Positions 1 to 12,828 of a stretch of DNA of 64,000 nt are shown here, one piece after another (positions within the stretch are counted from its first letter, which is position 1; each line of letters starts with the position of its first letter). A program made the position numbers and the translations under genes. Where the stretch lies: assembly GCF_021130785.1 (NCBI RefSeq), contig NC_060214.1:62001-126000 (forward strand), written 5' to 3'. The notes under the pieces are model-generated. The model was not told the origin of the DNA and did no database searches. It worked only from the letters and a program-made list of their open reading frames with translations. Source of the DNA: Homalodisca vitripennis. Taxonomy: Eukaryota > Arthropoda > Insecta > Hemiptera > Cicadellidae.

Positions 1-54
1 CCAAATACAAGCATCAAATAAAAGTTACAAACGATAAATTTGGCTTTAAAGTTT

Positions 55-375
55 GCATGCAATCAATATCGGCGCAGCATGTTACACGCACATGGCATGA
101 CGTTATCTCTAGATACCTTGCCACATGATAAATTCACAGTTATGTTTATTGAGTTAGGTTTCATAGTGAGCTATGGAGGGTAACGGCAAGAGTGAGGTTA
201 AACAATGACTTTCCATTCCATTAATGAACTTAGAGTTTTTCATATAGAAATGAAGTTTCCTGCCAAATTTCAAGTCTAAAGTTCAGTTCATTCTAGAGAT
301 ATGATGTGTCGAGACAGACAGAAATGAAAATGTTCCATTCCCACGAATTATTGCCTCCCTGACACTCTTCCTATT
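55..375. repeat. Interspersed repeat remnant
   Basis: The stretch shares short blocks with other places in the window: a 'tcaagtctaaag' block followed by a cleavable-looking 'gagatatgatgtgtcgag' and a run of 'acagacag'. Similar wording occurs at 48290-48460 (tcaagtatatagctcgttctc, then gacagacacacgg). This suggests a dispersed, decayed transposon family. No coding potential is visible. The family cannot be named without a library search. Confidence 0.3.
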
Positions 376-526
376 AAACATACAATTTAGTATTTAGAAA
401 ACCAAAAATTATCAAACTTATTAGATTTTTTGTAATAAACCTATTACAGAGACACAGTATGGTTATAAGAAGTTCATCTATCATCATGAACGAATAATAT
501 TAGAGGCCCACTCTTGTTCCCTCTTT

Positions 527-750
527 TTGCCGCCTTCCTGTTTCAACCGTGACGATTGCCATTTACTATTGGCCTCGGCCAGTCGTGGATGGTTAGTCGG
601 CGAATGCAGACCTATTGTCACTACTTGTATTCTGTACTTCAGTTTTACTAATAATGTTGTAATTTATCAAGTGCGTATTTTAAACTTAATGCACATGGTG
701 GTTGTGATTCCTGACTTAAGTGCGCCGCAATTTATTTGCTTATTTTAACC
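527..750. other. No supported gene; chance open frame only
   Basis: A 73-codon open frame can be read here, but it opens at TTG, has no recognisable motif and lies in repeat-rich DNA. I see nothing else in this interval. Confidence 0.4.
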
Positions 751-774
751 TAGTTTTTAATTATATGTTAGGTT

Positions 775-880
775 AGTTATTTACCTGAAGAAGAGATCAG
801 ATTGCAAACCTCAAAACGTTGTTACTGATATTTTTGAATGACTGAACGACGGCAAATGTCCGGAAATTCCTGTTTCCTCC
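775..880 (+). repeat. Dispersed repeat with CTGAAGAA...AAAACG motif
   Basis: The block starts with 'cctgaagaagagatcag', continues to 'cctcaaaacg' and ends 'ggcaaatgtccggaaattcc'. The second half recurs in almost the same words at 26860-26903 (gccaaatgtccggaaaaatcc), so this is a dispersed repeat family. The CTGAAGAA-stem-GAAAC layout recalls the catalytic core of hammerhead ribozymes (CUGAUGA-stem-GAAA) carried by some retroelements, but this copy departs from that core at several bases. Function is not implied. Confidence 0.5.
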
Positions 881-906
881 ACAGTCCTTCCATAGTCAAA
901 AACACA

Positions 907-1154
907 GTATTTGGTATTGTGAACATTATAATCTGTACACTTGTATGCTCGAGCCTTGTTCAATACATGTAATGTAATCTGCGCATACGATATTGCAGCA
1001 ACGATCGTTATACACTTAAGGTCGTGTAAAGTATTTGGTATTGTGAACATTATAAACTGTACACTTATAAGCTCGAGCCTTGTTCAATACATGTAATGTA
1101 ATCTGCGCATACGATATTGCAGCAACGATCGTTATACACTTAAGGTCATGTAAA
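907..1154. repeat. 124-bp tandem duplication
   Basis: Two adjacent copies of a 124-bp unit begin 'gtatttggtattgtgaac' at 907 and at 1031. Both contain 'gctcgagccttgttcaat' and 'gcagcaacgatcgttata'. They differ at only a handful of bases, so the duplication is fairly recent. It directly follows the dispersed repeat at 775-880. Confidence 0.85.
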
Positions 1155-4100
1155 GTGTTTGTTTTAAATTTTCACTGTGACGTAACTGGAATGTTATTTG
1201 TGGATGTTGTGGAATGGACTGGGGTTGGAGAGATTACTGTGGGTTCCTCTATATAAGCCGGAAAAACTCAATTAACCTAAAAAATCTATATACCAAATAA
1301 TTTAAACTTAAAAGGTACTTTAATTTGCTTAATTCATTTTTTCAACTTCTTCAAAAAGGTTTAAGAAATTATTAAATTGCATTGTATTCATTCAAATCAA
1401 TTTTGCTATCTCAACACATCCTACTAAGTGGGACATTATAGAGTAATAAAATACAGGTACCTATTTAAAAAAATCTTTATCAGCAAAGTTATTAGGAAAG
1501 ATGGTAATCTTCACCTCAGGAGACGATCTAATGCAAATTGCGTCCATAAATAATTTGCAAATAACTAAGTATTGCAATAAATGTAGGAGCTTAAAATATT
1601 TTATTTCTGTCTTTACATGCGTACGATAACTTGAGAACATATTACGTAATATATAAATTTGAAATATTTCATAATGCATAATGTTTATATAAACAACAAC
1701 AAGCATGATTCTGAGCCTCCATTGGAGTTAGATGAGCGTTAGTGAACACTTATTATAATTTTCGTATGCGTAACTGTAGCATTTTCTACTTAAAACAAAT
1801 ATTTATGAAATATTTATTGGAAAAAATATATGCGAAACATATTAAAATTTGTTAGTGATGTCAAAGTTTCGGTAAATTAAATTATATAAATTTCTCAAGA
1901 AAGAGTCTTCGGATATAGGATGATACAGTGATATACTAGATTTTTCTATTATTTAGTTTCATAACGTGATTACTATAGGGGTAGTTTGAAGATTACTTTG
2001 TTCTCTCTGACCTTGTGATTGGTTCGTTGGAGGTCAATCAAAGGCTTGGTTTTTACTTTGCTGGTTTACTGGAAGGGAAGTTATAAATAGCTATGACATG
2101 CGATTCTTGGAATTTTCTTTTGCTGTTTATTTAATGAAAGGTTTGCATTTTAATATTTTCCTGTACCCATCTACGAGGGATTTGGCGTAAGCAGCATTTT
2201 TATAGTCGAATTATGATTTTTCAGATGGAAGTGTTGCTGTTTACTGATGGTAACTTTCTTTTACAGGTATGATGTATAAATTATTATACCAAAAGGGAAA
2301 TAAGAAGATTTTAATTCTCTTAAACAATTAACGCAATTTTCAAGAGAGCACATCTCGTTTCGAGAATAGTTCATTCGGAAGAAAATTATTCAATTTTACT
2401 ATTTTTTTATAATCATTGGTAATCATTTGGTACTCCAAACTTGGAGGAATTTTACTCATCAGAGAGTAAAGTTTAAAAAAATATTTTTGGGTAAAAACAT
2501 AGTTAAACCAAAGTTTGTACGTTGAACCTGTACCAACAGTAACAGTTGAGAAATAAGTGATAAGAAGAATATTTTTATTTATGAAATTGATAATTAAAGA
2601 AAGTTGAAGTAATACAAAAATTAAGGAATTTTTTGAAACTCTCTATAATAGCAATTACCATCGTATCGAGTAAATAGTAGAATAAATACATTTTGTAAAG
2701 GGAAGGGGTACGATTATTTGACAATTTAAAATGTGGCATATAAGTAATACATGTATGTATTGACTGTAATATTGTGACTTAAAATTGTGCATACAACTGC
2801 AAGGAAGTCTGTATCGCGACAAGAGGTATAGCGAGATATTCCTACCTTGTATAAGTTATAGTCACCTGTTATGTAGAGCCAGTTCTCATCTGTTTCTATA
2901 TAGCATTAATGTCACCGACTACAATATGAAGTATAAGAGCGTTCAGAACATTGGGATGATGAGGATGTTTTCAATTCACTTCAGGAACTACTGAATTATG
3001 AAACTCTGGTCAGCGACTATATCCTCTCCAACATTGTCCTTGCGTGGCTCGGAGTTGGATATACCTATGGTGTGCTTTTTCTCTCATACCATAATTGGTG
3101 ACTTTCGATCATCATTTACCATATTAAACTTATTAACTTATTAAAACGAATTCTGAACTGGAGGCTGTGCTTAGGGCAAATTTTTAGATACGAGTATTTA
3201 ACAGTTTTTACACTAATAAACTCTTGTAAATTCAGTTTATCATAAATTTTCCAAATAATGTTAATTATTTATCATACTTCATAACGTAGCTTTGGTAGGG
3301 AAGGTTAATGTAATGAGAATATCCCTCTTAGTTCAACGTCCGGAATATCACGCTGGCACAGACCTGACTTGTGGAATCTGGAGACAAGTTACTGTGAAGA
3401 GGCCCAAAACAAGTCGGCGACTAAGAAACTGAAAATGAACTTCGACATCCGAATTACCTATATTACGAAATATAGGTGAATAACTATTCTCCATGTCTCA
3501 TCAGTTGCACAAGTGTGTGCTCTACAATGATTAAGACATGATCTCTACACACGGTGGAGTAATCTATATTTTTTTTTTGTACATTTCTCTCTATTTTACA
3601 CCGAAATATTCTGGTCTATCTTACAAAAGTACTTTTAAACTTAACCGACTTAGATATAATGTGAAGTACAAATATCAGCTGAGTGAGGACAGAAAATTAT
3701 TAGTACTTATTATTTTTCATCTAAACCCTTTTAGATTTAACGTTTAAAGATTTAAAAAGCATTGCTTCTTCAATAATATTGTAAATCTTGCTATTATTGG
3801 GTTCCAAGCATTTTGGAGAGAATTAAATGTACTTAAAAGTTACTATAACAGAACAAGTAGCAAACGTATGTAGCTTTAACTATGCAAAGTATAAACTTAC
3901 GTGTTTATAAATTATGCTCTAAATGTTAATAAAATATTCACATCAAAAACAAACAATGAAAATAAGAAAAATAGAATACAGAAAAAACACAATTAAAGGA
4001 AAGAAATTTTGGGTAGGTAGTTAGTTAATTAAAGTTTCTTTTAACACCTTATTGGCTACAAAATTAAAATTTTAGTACTACTACAATTAATTTAAGACTA

Positions 4101-7100
4101 AATGAAATAGATATTGTTAGTAATTCTTTTAAAACATTCTATTAATGTCTACGAAGCATATCAGTAAGACAAAAAAAATTAAATAAAAAACTCCTACGGT
4201 TTTCTATTTAAAATAAAAATTTAAAACTCTGTAACTTATGGCATTTTTAGGCCAGAGGTTTATATTTTGTTACATGTTAAGTATATATTTCGATGAGCAT
4301 AATCCTGAGATAAATCACTAAAAAAACTGTCCTAATATCGAGATGAGATAATTTTATGATAAATATAAATCAATATTTTCTTAAAAAGCTCAATCGTTAT
4401 GTTTGACTAATACAGGATTATAATTTGAGAGATATAATCCCATGAAATATCAAAATATCATCAAATATTATGACCCGTGGTCCATGACGTTTTGAAGTAA
4501 AAAACTACGGCTTTATGGGTAAAATATTTAACGAAAAGATAGATCTTCGTATAAAAGAAATGTTACTGTTGGTATATATTACTTAGAATAAATAATTATG
4601 AATCTAACTATACCATGCTTAAGAATATCTAGAGAAAAAGAACGAAAATGAAACAATTTCAAAAAGCTATTCACCAAATTTCAAATTATTAACAAACATT
4701 GTAAAGATTAAAAATAACAAAATGGCGGCTTAGATATTTCCTTAGCAGTTGGACGTATGCATATTTTACATTTTTTGTTTTTAATCTAGAAATAATATCT
4801 AAAATTAAGGTATGAACTTCTTAGAAATATGTATCTAATTAATAACCACATTTTACATGCACTTAATAATTAAGATTAGTTGGATGTGGGCGAATATAGC
4901 CGTATAATATAGTTCATATAGTTCTTATGTAAAAAAATAACGAAATAACTCTCTAAACTGAATGTATTGAAAACAGATGTTTTTAAAATATTATACTCAA
5001 GTTATGATCCAGTAACACAATGTATGTATTTAAATTAACCTCCACTTTTAAAATAATCTATTTAACTCATCGTTACACAAGGTGATTTTATACTGATACT
5101 CAGAAACCCCTGATAAAGATTTAGACAAGGCGGCTAGATTTCTGGACTTGAACGTTATGGCTCGCCGAGTCTCCTATATTTGCTGCGGTCTGAAATGACG
5201 GAATAAAGAACCATTGGGGCTTCACACCACCAAACCCGACTCTAGTCATCCGGAGATTTCTTTTATAAAACTACATTGACATAGATCTGTAATATATAAC
5301 ACTATATAGCTGAAGTGGGCTACCGAAATTATATCTTTTTTTACAACCCGTGACATATTAGTTCTGCTTTATATGCTTTATCAATTCAATTTGATATTTA
5401 AGTTATAAATTATTTAAATTGAGAGAGATATTTTCAAATTAATTTGGGAAATTAAATTTCATTTCGACCAAACTCTTTCTTATCAGATATCATCTTCAAT
5501 TACCAATACTATATTACACAATCATCCAGTGTATCCCACGCTCTACACGTGTCTCCTAGAGAGCACAATGTAATGTTCTTATCATTCTTGCTTCTTTACG
5601 AATGCAAAGGAAGGTTGTAAAAGCTATCGAGATATTTATTAGGCCAATTTTCATACCAATTTGTACTTTCGGGTTTTGTGAGTGACAGTTATCGTTTCAA
5701 CGACCTGCTGTATATATGAAATTTGTAACTGTGGCGGATTTGAATTACACATAGCCAATTTAAAGTATTTGAAAATTATGACCTAAACTGATGCAGTTGC
5801 GTGTTCCATCAAAGTAGAACTATAACTCTAAGGTTAGGTTAGCTTATAAAAGTTTTAGTCCCTAACAATAGGATTGGTTAGGGTCGGTTGATGTAAGTTT
5901 AGGTTAGATGGTATCAGTTCATAAAGGTTTAAATCCGATATAAAAACTGTTTCGATAGTATTTAAGGCCTAGGCTGCTGGTGCGAATATGAGTAGAAAAC
6001 TATGAAGGCCTAAAACCGTTGTTTTCTTCTAATTTTCTAGGCCATAAAACAATACACCAATTTTATTCTTGACATAAAGCAGCTAAGTTGGCATGGCTGA
6101 TTCGATACGATTATTCAGTTTAGCTCCAGTTTACCTTCCTCTTACCTGCACCATCTGAGATCTGATGCTGTTGCCGACTTCCCACCATAGCTGCTTTATA
6201 TTTTTCCAGTTTAAGAGGTGAAATTATTGTTGAAATTAAATGCCATAGAACCTATTGCATTGCAGTGTAAAATATTTTTAATAACATTTATTATAATTAT
6301 TAAATTAAATAAAAATAAAAAATTAATTTAATAAATCTATATTAATAATTATAATGTCTTCTTTTCATGGAATTCACAATCTATTATAACTAAAATAAAA
6401 GCCATGGTATTAGTGTGGGACGAGAAACAATTTCGTTTCCACCTACATTTCCACTACACTTGTATGTGTTGTGATACCAGCATTGTAATGTACTGTACAC
6501 AGTGTTATAGCTGCACTTAATGTCTAGACTAACTGTTGATACTCTACTCTAGTTTAATGAGGTTAGGCAACATAAGCTATGTAACTGCTCAAACTATTAA
6601 AGCATCCATACAGATAATATTTTTTTAAGATGTATTATTTAATTAACAAAATTTATAAGTTATCCGCCGTATAGGACGGTTTCACCAGTATTTGAGAAAA
6701 TACTGTGCACCTAGACAACGACTGACAGTGCTACCCATCAAACTATTTGAACCTTTCCTTAGCAATTTAACTAACAAAACACTTTTAAATTATCCTCAAA
6801 GAACATGACGGGATAGTAGCACATTTAATCTGACAGTGTGACAGATATTTATGATAACATTCATTTATAACAAATACTGATTATTATTATTCTATTCCAC
6901 GTTCAACCTAACTCTCTTTCAAAATGTTCCCGATTTCCATCTGAGCCTCCGGATATCATACACTTCGTGGTCAGCGCACAATACTTTATAAGGCATAACT
7001 CATAGTATACGTACCTGGTTCCTTACCTTCCCCAATATTACCTTGAATATTTTCCACATGATTCACACAGATTAACATACAAGATTAAGTTTAGAATTGT

Positions 7101-8720
7101 CACGATGCTGGATCTCCACATGTGGAACTGACACATACAGTAAAATAACTCAACATATTCCTGAGGGGTTAACTAGTCTCACACCGACCTCAGCGTGTAG
7201 TTGGTATCGTGTATCAGCTTGATGTACAAATACAATTTTTATTTGGCTCTGAGGTGTAAACTAGTTTTATCTGAAAGCATTATTTTCAAAAATTATAACG
7301 ATTGTTGGATTACGAATCAATTTTACAATTAGTACATTATTTCATTTTCTGTACAAAATAAATTTAAATGAAGTGTTTCCGACGCAACTGACATATAGCC
7401 TCACCACCACGCAAACATCTAGAATCCTGGTTCAAGGATATACGATACAGTATCAGGGAAAGTTGACCAGTTGACACCATATCGGTGCTGAAATCGCAGT
7501 AGGCTATACGAATAAGTCACAAGGCGTCTTAGTCGAAACGGTTTGGTAATTATGGAACTGGCAACTTTAATTGTCTTTCCTTTGATCTGCGGCAAGTCGC
7601 GCCCATTGCTTGGCTTACTTTTCCACGCGCTCTGAGGTTTAACAGCATGTTATAAATCCTCACCAATAAATAAGCTATTCCTTATTATTTTTTTTTTTTA
7701 TTTATCTACTAATTTTAGATATTAAACTGAATTGTTTTGTTTATGCTGGGTTATTATGCATTACCAAGAACTCAAAAAACATATACTCATACAAATTATA
7801 TTATATAAGTAATTAAAAATCATTTCAACTTAACAGTCTGGAGCATTATAATTTACCAGTTTCGAATTATACATTAATACTACTACGCCACTGTAGCTTC
7901 ACATGTAAGTTCTAAGAAATGTTTATATTAATTAAATTAAAAATAATTAGTAAAAAAAATCTAATCAGAAAATAAAAAAGGTTAAAAATTACCCGATAAA
8001 ATGTGTGGATAACGAACATTGAATAACATTGTATTACAATGTCATCAATTTCGTTTATGTTTATGCAAAAATGCACTACAGTTAACATTAATAAGATTGT
8101 TACAATGAAATCTAGGGGATTTATAATTTAACTCAGTTATAATTAGTTTAAAGTAAAAACAACTCGTTAAGAAATTATGTTCTTGTTAGTATTAAAATAA
8201 AAAATATTGGATATTTGAAAACTGTTTAAATACACCTCAATATGGACCTTCTCCACTTATTTCCCCACGATTACTTTTTCGCTTTGCGTTTATTTACCAC
8301 CACTCAATAGATGTTTAATCACTATTACACAAACAATCCGGAAAGTATAAGATATGCGGGTATCACTGTACACTATATGGGTCGGGATAAATAATAAGAC
8401 GTTACATGTTAGAGTACCATTGATCTAAGATCGCTCTTAAAGGAACGGACTAGACACGGAGGTTTACATGACGGTGTCTGGTGGTGGACTCCTGGCTAGC
8501 CAGCTTGGACAGTTGGTTGTAGGATAATGGCGTGATGTGACGTCACAGGAGAGCAGCCTATGAGCATTCTTTATTCGTATGGATTAATTCAGACTAAATA
8601 GTATGATACATCGCCTGACAATACATACTGCCAACATAACTGGTGCAGACATTAAATATTGCTATGGGTACATTACCAACTTAGTATTTATCACACTAAA
8701 TACACTACAAAAATCATACA
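1155..8720. other. Long AT-rich interval without a supported gene
   Basis: About 7.5 kb of AT-rich sequence with frequent stops in all frames. Apparent open frames (for example near 1461-1706, 2785-2994 and 3538-3747) are short, mostly start at non-ATG codons and show no family motif. Slightly less AT-rich patches at about 3300-3470, 5110-5260 and 7380-7640 could be remnants of exons or transposons, but nothing in them is recognisable. A single TGACGTCA palindrome sits at about 8537. Confidence 0.5.
2014..2092 (+). promoter_or_regulatory. Core-promoter-like block (inverted CCAAT and TATA)
   Basis: An inverted CCAAT box (gattggtt, about 2018) lies about 65 bp upstream of a consensus-like TATA box (TATAAATAG at about 2082-2090). 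This spacing is typical of a eukaryotic RNA polymerase II promoter or of an LTR promoter. No gene or retroelement is recognisable downstream, and chance TATA boxes are common in AT-rich DNA. Confidence 0.2.
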
Positions 8721-8724
8721 CGTA

Positions 8725-9096
8725 ATAGGCCTAGTAGTTAATTATCGGGCGAGATCTCTCAATTGTAGCATGTAACAGTTTCTTACTTCTATATTCCACA
8801 AACAATCAGGAAAGCATAGACGTACTAGTCCTAGTAGTTAATTATCGGGAGAGATCTCTCAATTGTAGCATGTGACAGTTTCTTACTTCTATATTCAACA
8901 AACAATCAGGAAAGCATAGACGTAATAGGCCTATTAGTTAATTATCGGGAGAGATCTCTCAATTGTAGCATGTGACAGTTTCTTACTTCTATATTCCACA
9001 AACAATCAGGAAAGCATAGACGTAATAGGCCTAGTATTTAATTATCGGGAGAGATCTCTCAATTGTAGCATGTGACAGTTTCTTACTTCTATATTC
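8725..9096. repeat. 100-bp tandem array, about 3.7 copies
   Basis: A unit starting 'cctagtagttaattatcggg' recurs at 8730, 8830, 8930 and 9030, exactly 100 bp apart. Each contains 'agagatctctcaattgtagc' and 'acaaacaatcaggaaagc'. The copies differ by a few substitutions. The array stops abruptly at about 9096. There is no coding potential. Confidence 0.9.
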
Positions 9097-11045
9097 CCAA
9101 ATAAATGTCCACTTCTTAGTGGGAAAGTGATTGCATGCTCCCGTCAGGTTTCCTGAGTTTTTTTACCAAACTGTTTGTGTTTGCGTTCGTGGGAGCAAGT
9201 ATTCGTGAAAAAAGAAGACCCTGGACTGTTGCTGATCTAAGCTGCTTGTAAGTATTGCAATTAAAATAGTTTAGTGTTAGGGTTTTTAATGTTACTAGGA
9301 ATACAATTGGATACAAATTAGCTACAATGAGATTGATATATAGTATAATCTAGGTGGTGGCAGCACATTGTCTCACCAGTTGTACTATATATTGTATCTT
9401 GCAGTCTAAGTGTCTCTAAAAACCGAAACCTTGTCAAGGATCATTTCGAGCTTCTTTTCTCAATATTTTCTTACCATGTGCTCATCATCGGTTACAAAAA
9501 AGGTTTAAATAAGAATTGTTACTATCAAGCTTACTCTATGCTTTTTTTACCAAAGATACTTTTAGGCTTGCATATGAAGGTTCTATATCAGAACAACTAA
9601 GCAAACTCTTATACGCCACTACAAATATCTTAGACCAGAATTAAATTTCAGTGACATATAGTCGTTTTTAGACCAAAGTAGAATTTGACAGTTACAAACG
9701 CTGTATTCTCTTCATCGGGACTACAGCCCAGCTCAATGCTAATATGGTGCTGGAAATACCTAAGACCGGAAGTAGATGATTCTGAATGTAAGTATACGCT
9801 TTTTAACCTAAAGTAATTTTTAAGACCTATGTTAGAATATTTTGTTAACGTAGTAGCAACGCTCTGAAGATGTAGGCCTACCTTAGACGAGAATTAAATT
9901 AAAAGAAGTAGTCCATTTTTGGTGAATTTGAACTTCAGGCTGACATTATATTTTCTTGATCGTGGAAACAAAGCAAATTCTATTATAGCGTGTTAAAAAT
10001 AATATATTCAAACCAGAAATGGTTCTGCACTTGCTGAACCTGAAAAATAAGAACGTGGCAGTTTTGTTTAGGTTTGAACCTCTTAAACCATAAACACCGA
10101 AATAATACGTACCATAAATATGTCTACATCCTATTTTCAAAACTACTGTAAGCCTTCATGATACTTGATCATACGTGCTTTCATTAATATTTCTGTTTAG
10201 ACTTTGTATTCCTCCACTCTTGTCCCTAACATTACAAGCTTTACAGACATTTTTGGAGCTGTTCATTCAAATATAATGACATTATGCCGAGATATTTGTG
10301 TATTTTATTGACACGCATAAAGCTTCGAATTTCATTCTATGTTTTAAAAACCAAAAAAACATCGCTCTTTTTAATTTAAGTCCAATTGTTCCAAATGGAG
10401 ACTCGAATATCTTCCCGCGGCCAGAACAAATTTAAAATTTTTTTAATTAAACTATTTAAATAGGACACTTTGCAATATGCAATATGATATCCCGTTGAAG
10501 GCTCTGGTTTACTGCTAGTTAAAAATAAAATAAATTTGAAAAGTTTCATCCTAGGCTATATTTATGCAAATTTCTATTTTAAGCTGCAATCGAAAGGGCG
10601 CTTCCAATTCCCAACTGTATATTTCCTACTTTTATTATTTTAGATTAAGGTACGACACTTTATTCCATGAGACTTGATCAAAACTAACCTTGAGCACTCG
10701 ACAAGTTTGACATGACGTAAAAGGAACGTAATGGACTAAGGGAACTGTTTTGTTAACAAAACAAATAAAGTATCTTGTAGGAGTAACTTTTGTTTTACTT
10801 GTCTAACTTAGGCTTAAGTCTGGTAAACCTTGAGATGAATCCTGATCCATTCCTGATGTTAAAATGCCAATCCTCCTGTGTAAATGTTTTATTACTTCTA
10901 TGCGAGTTTTAATAGTTTCAACTTACAGCGCTGCTGAATAACTTTGCTGTAACTCCACTTCACCAAACAAATGAAATTATTTACTATTATCATTACTAGA
11001 ACATTGCACGATATATTTGTATACGCTGTATGATATGCTTCATTT
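9097..11045. other. No gene; contains a decayed relative of the Helitron-like element
   Basis: Between about 9580 and 10060 several phrases match the interior of the Helitron-like element at 39152-40576 in the same order. Examples are 'tcagaacaac', 'aaatatcttagacc' and 'accagaaatggttctgcact' here, against 'tcagaacaac', 'atatatcttagacc' and 'accagaaatgctcctacact' there. This looks like an old copy without recognisable ends. The rest of the interval has no gene I can support. Confidence 0.4.
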
Positions 11046-11329
11046 TTTTAGAATTAATTAGCGTTACAAACTTAAGCAAGCAAAATCATATAATTGTCAA
11101 CAATTATTAAAACAATATATATATTTATTCAGAAATATTTCGTTCTTAAAAATGTGTATACACATCAAAATAGTATGATTGACATTATCACAGCTGTTTC
11201 GTCAAATTATTGTTATACAGTATACAGGCAGTATTCAAGAAAAATCCTTAATTATTTTTTTAACGAATTTCATAGAGTAATTAGTGGCGTAGTTTGCTCT
11301 TTTTTTGAAAGTTACCTATATATTGTCTT

Positions 11330-12110
11330 TATTTGTAGCAACATAATTTCTTATATACATTGACGACTTATGTAACGGTACGTAGTAGGGCTATATTACG
11401 TCATTTGCAGATGATACAGCTTTATGCTAAATCGCTAATTATAGGTATTACATTGAAATAGTAATGAAGGATGGTATATATAGTGTTGGTTGGTTGTTAT
11501 TGTAAAAGAATATGGGCTTAAGTGTGGAGAAAACAATATAGATATTTTAAATTTGAGATGAAAAGACAGTTCTTACAGTAAAATACAGTTCAAATGTCCT
11601 AATTGCCTATTTTAAATATTTGCGAGTATTTGTTGATAGAGAAATAAGTTGGAGAAAGAACATATGACCAATTTGAAAGTGAAAATCATTAACAGTTACT
11701 TTTAACAAAAATATGTGTGATGTCAATTTTTAAAATGCTCTAATTTTCCATCGTTCACAGTAGGCTTAACCACGGCATGACTAATTGGGGAGGAGCATAT
11801 CTAAAAAATCTCAAACCATTATTAACTATACAAAAGAAACATATTATAGTTGTTTGTATAACGACCTATGATCACCCTTCTTACCCACTTTCCAGCGACT
11901 TCATATGTTTTCTCTTAGAAATATGATTGTTTTCATGGTTATGCGATTATTGTTTTATAAATTGCAGGAAATTTGGTACAATATACAGATTATAGACAGA
12001 AATTAAGACTCAGATAATTATTCCGTTCCAAAGCCCAGTGTTACTGATTTTACAAAAACATGTTTTTACCTAGGACCAAGTTTTTAATAGGATACCTACT
12101 ATGTTATGGA
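11330..12110 (+). pseudogene. Decayed non-LTR retrotransposon reverse transcriptase
   Basis: One frame, with several stops, gives a palm-like FLIYIDDLCNGT from 11347, then SFADDTALC with the catalytic FADD box at 11404-11415, and then FKYLRVFVDREISWRKNI at 11611. All three are in the same phase. After a frame change, LNHGMTNWGGAYL and LLTIQKKHI follow from about 11765. This order (catalytic palm, thumb, 'YG...WG' connection, 'QKK') is that of Jockey/CR1-type reverse transcriptases. Stops inside the palm and the frameshift make it a dead copy. The upstream part, perhaps from 11090, is too decayed to delimit. Confidence 0.75.
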
Positions 12111-12828
12111 ATTTTAACAGTATGCAAGTGTTTAGTAATATTTTAAGGGTTGGATTATGAGCATAGAACGAGTAGAACAAATTTACTTTTCTAATTTGTG
12201 TTAAATGCTGAAGTGTTATTGTATCCTAGCAAATTCGACTAAGTTAGATTCTAGGTTAAGTTTTTAATAGTAGCATACCTTGATACAGTATTCCAATTAC
12301 AAAAAAAACTGTATTGACTCTCACTAAACTAAACGCCATAAAGATCGCAATAAACACAGTACAAACATAAAAAATTTAAAATACACGCACACACACACAC
12401 GCACAAACCCAAGAACAGAAACGTACTAAAGACATGTTATCAACATTTTATTGGATTGCATTGTTGTCCTCAATCAATCTAGGTCAGCGACCTCCCCTCC
12501 CTCCCTCGCCTTAGATTATCTATCAGCTGTTCGGTCTGCTGACGCGGGGGGGGAAGTTGCTGCATCTGTATTCATAACTCAATTTATCCATGATTTTATT
12601 ACTTTGTATTATCTTTGTAATATTTTAATTCAGTAACATTATTTACTGACACAGTATACTGTACATGTGAACATTACAGAGTTTACTTTTCATGTGTGAA
12701 CTTATGTATTTGTTTAATTATTTCACCCTTAGTCCAGTTTAAGATGGTTATGCATTTCATTTGTATATTAGTCTGGCAGACGTTAAATAAGTTTAGATTT
12801 TGTCCTCCAATTAGGCTATGCCAGGGTG
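12111..12828. other. No gene; short (AC)n tract
   Basis: A short (AC)n-like microsatellite is present at about 12384-12403, and a G-run (ggggggg) at about 12546. I see no coding or RNA gene. Confidence 0.5.
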
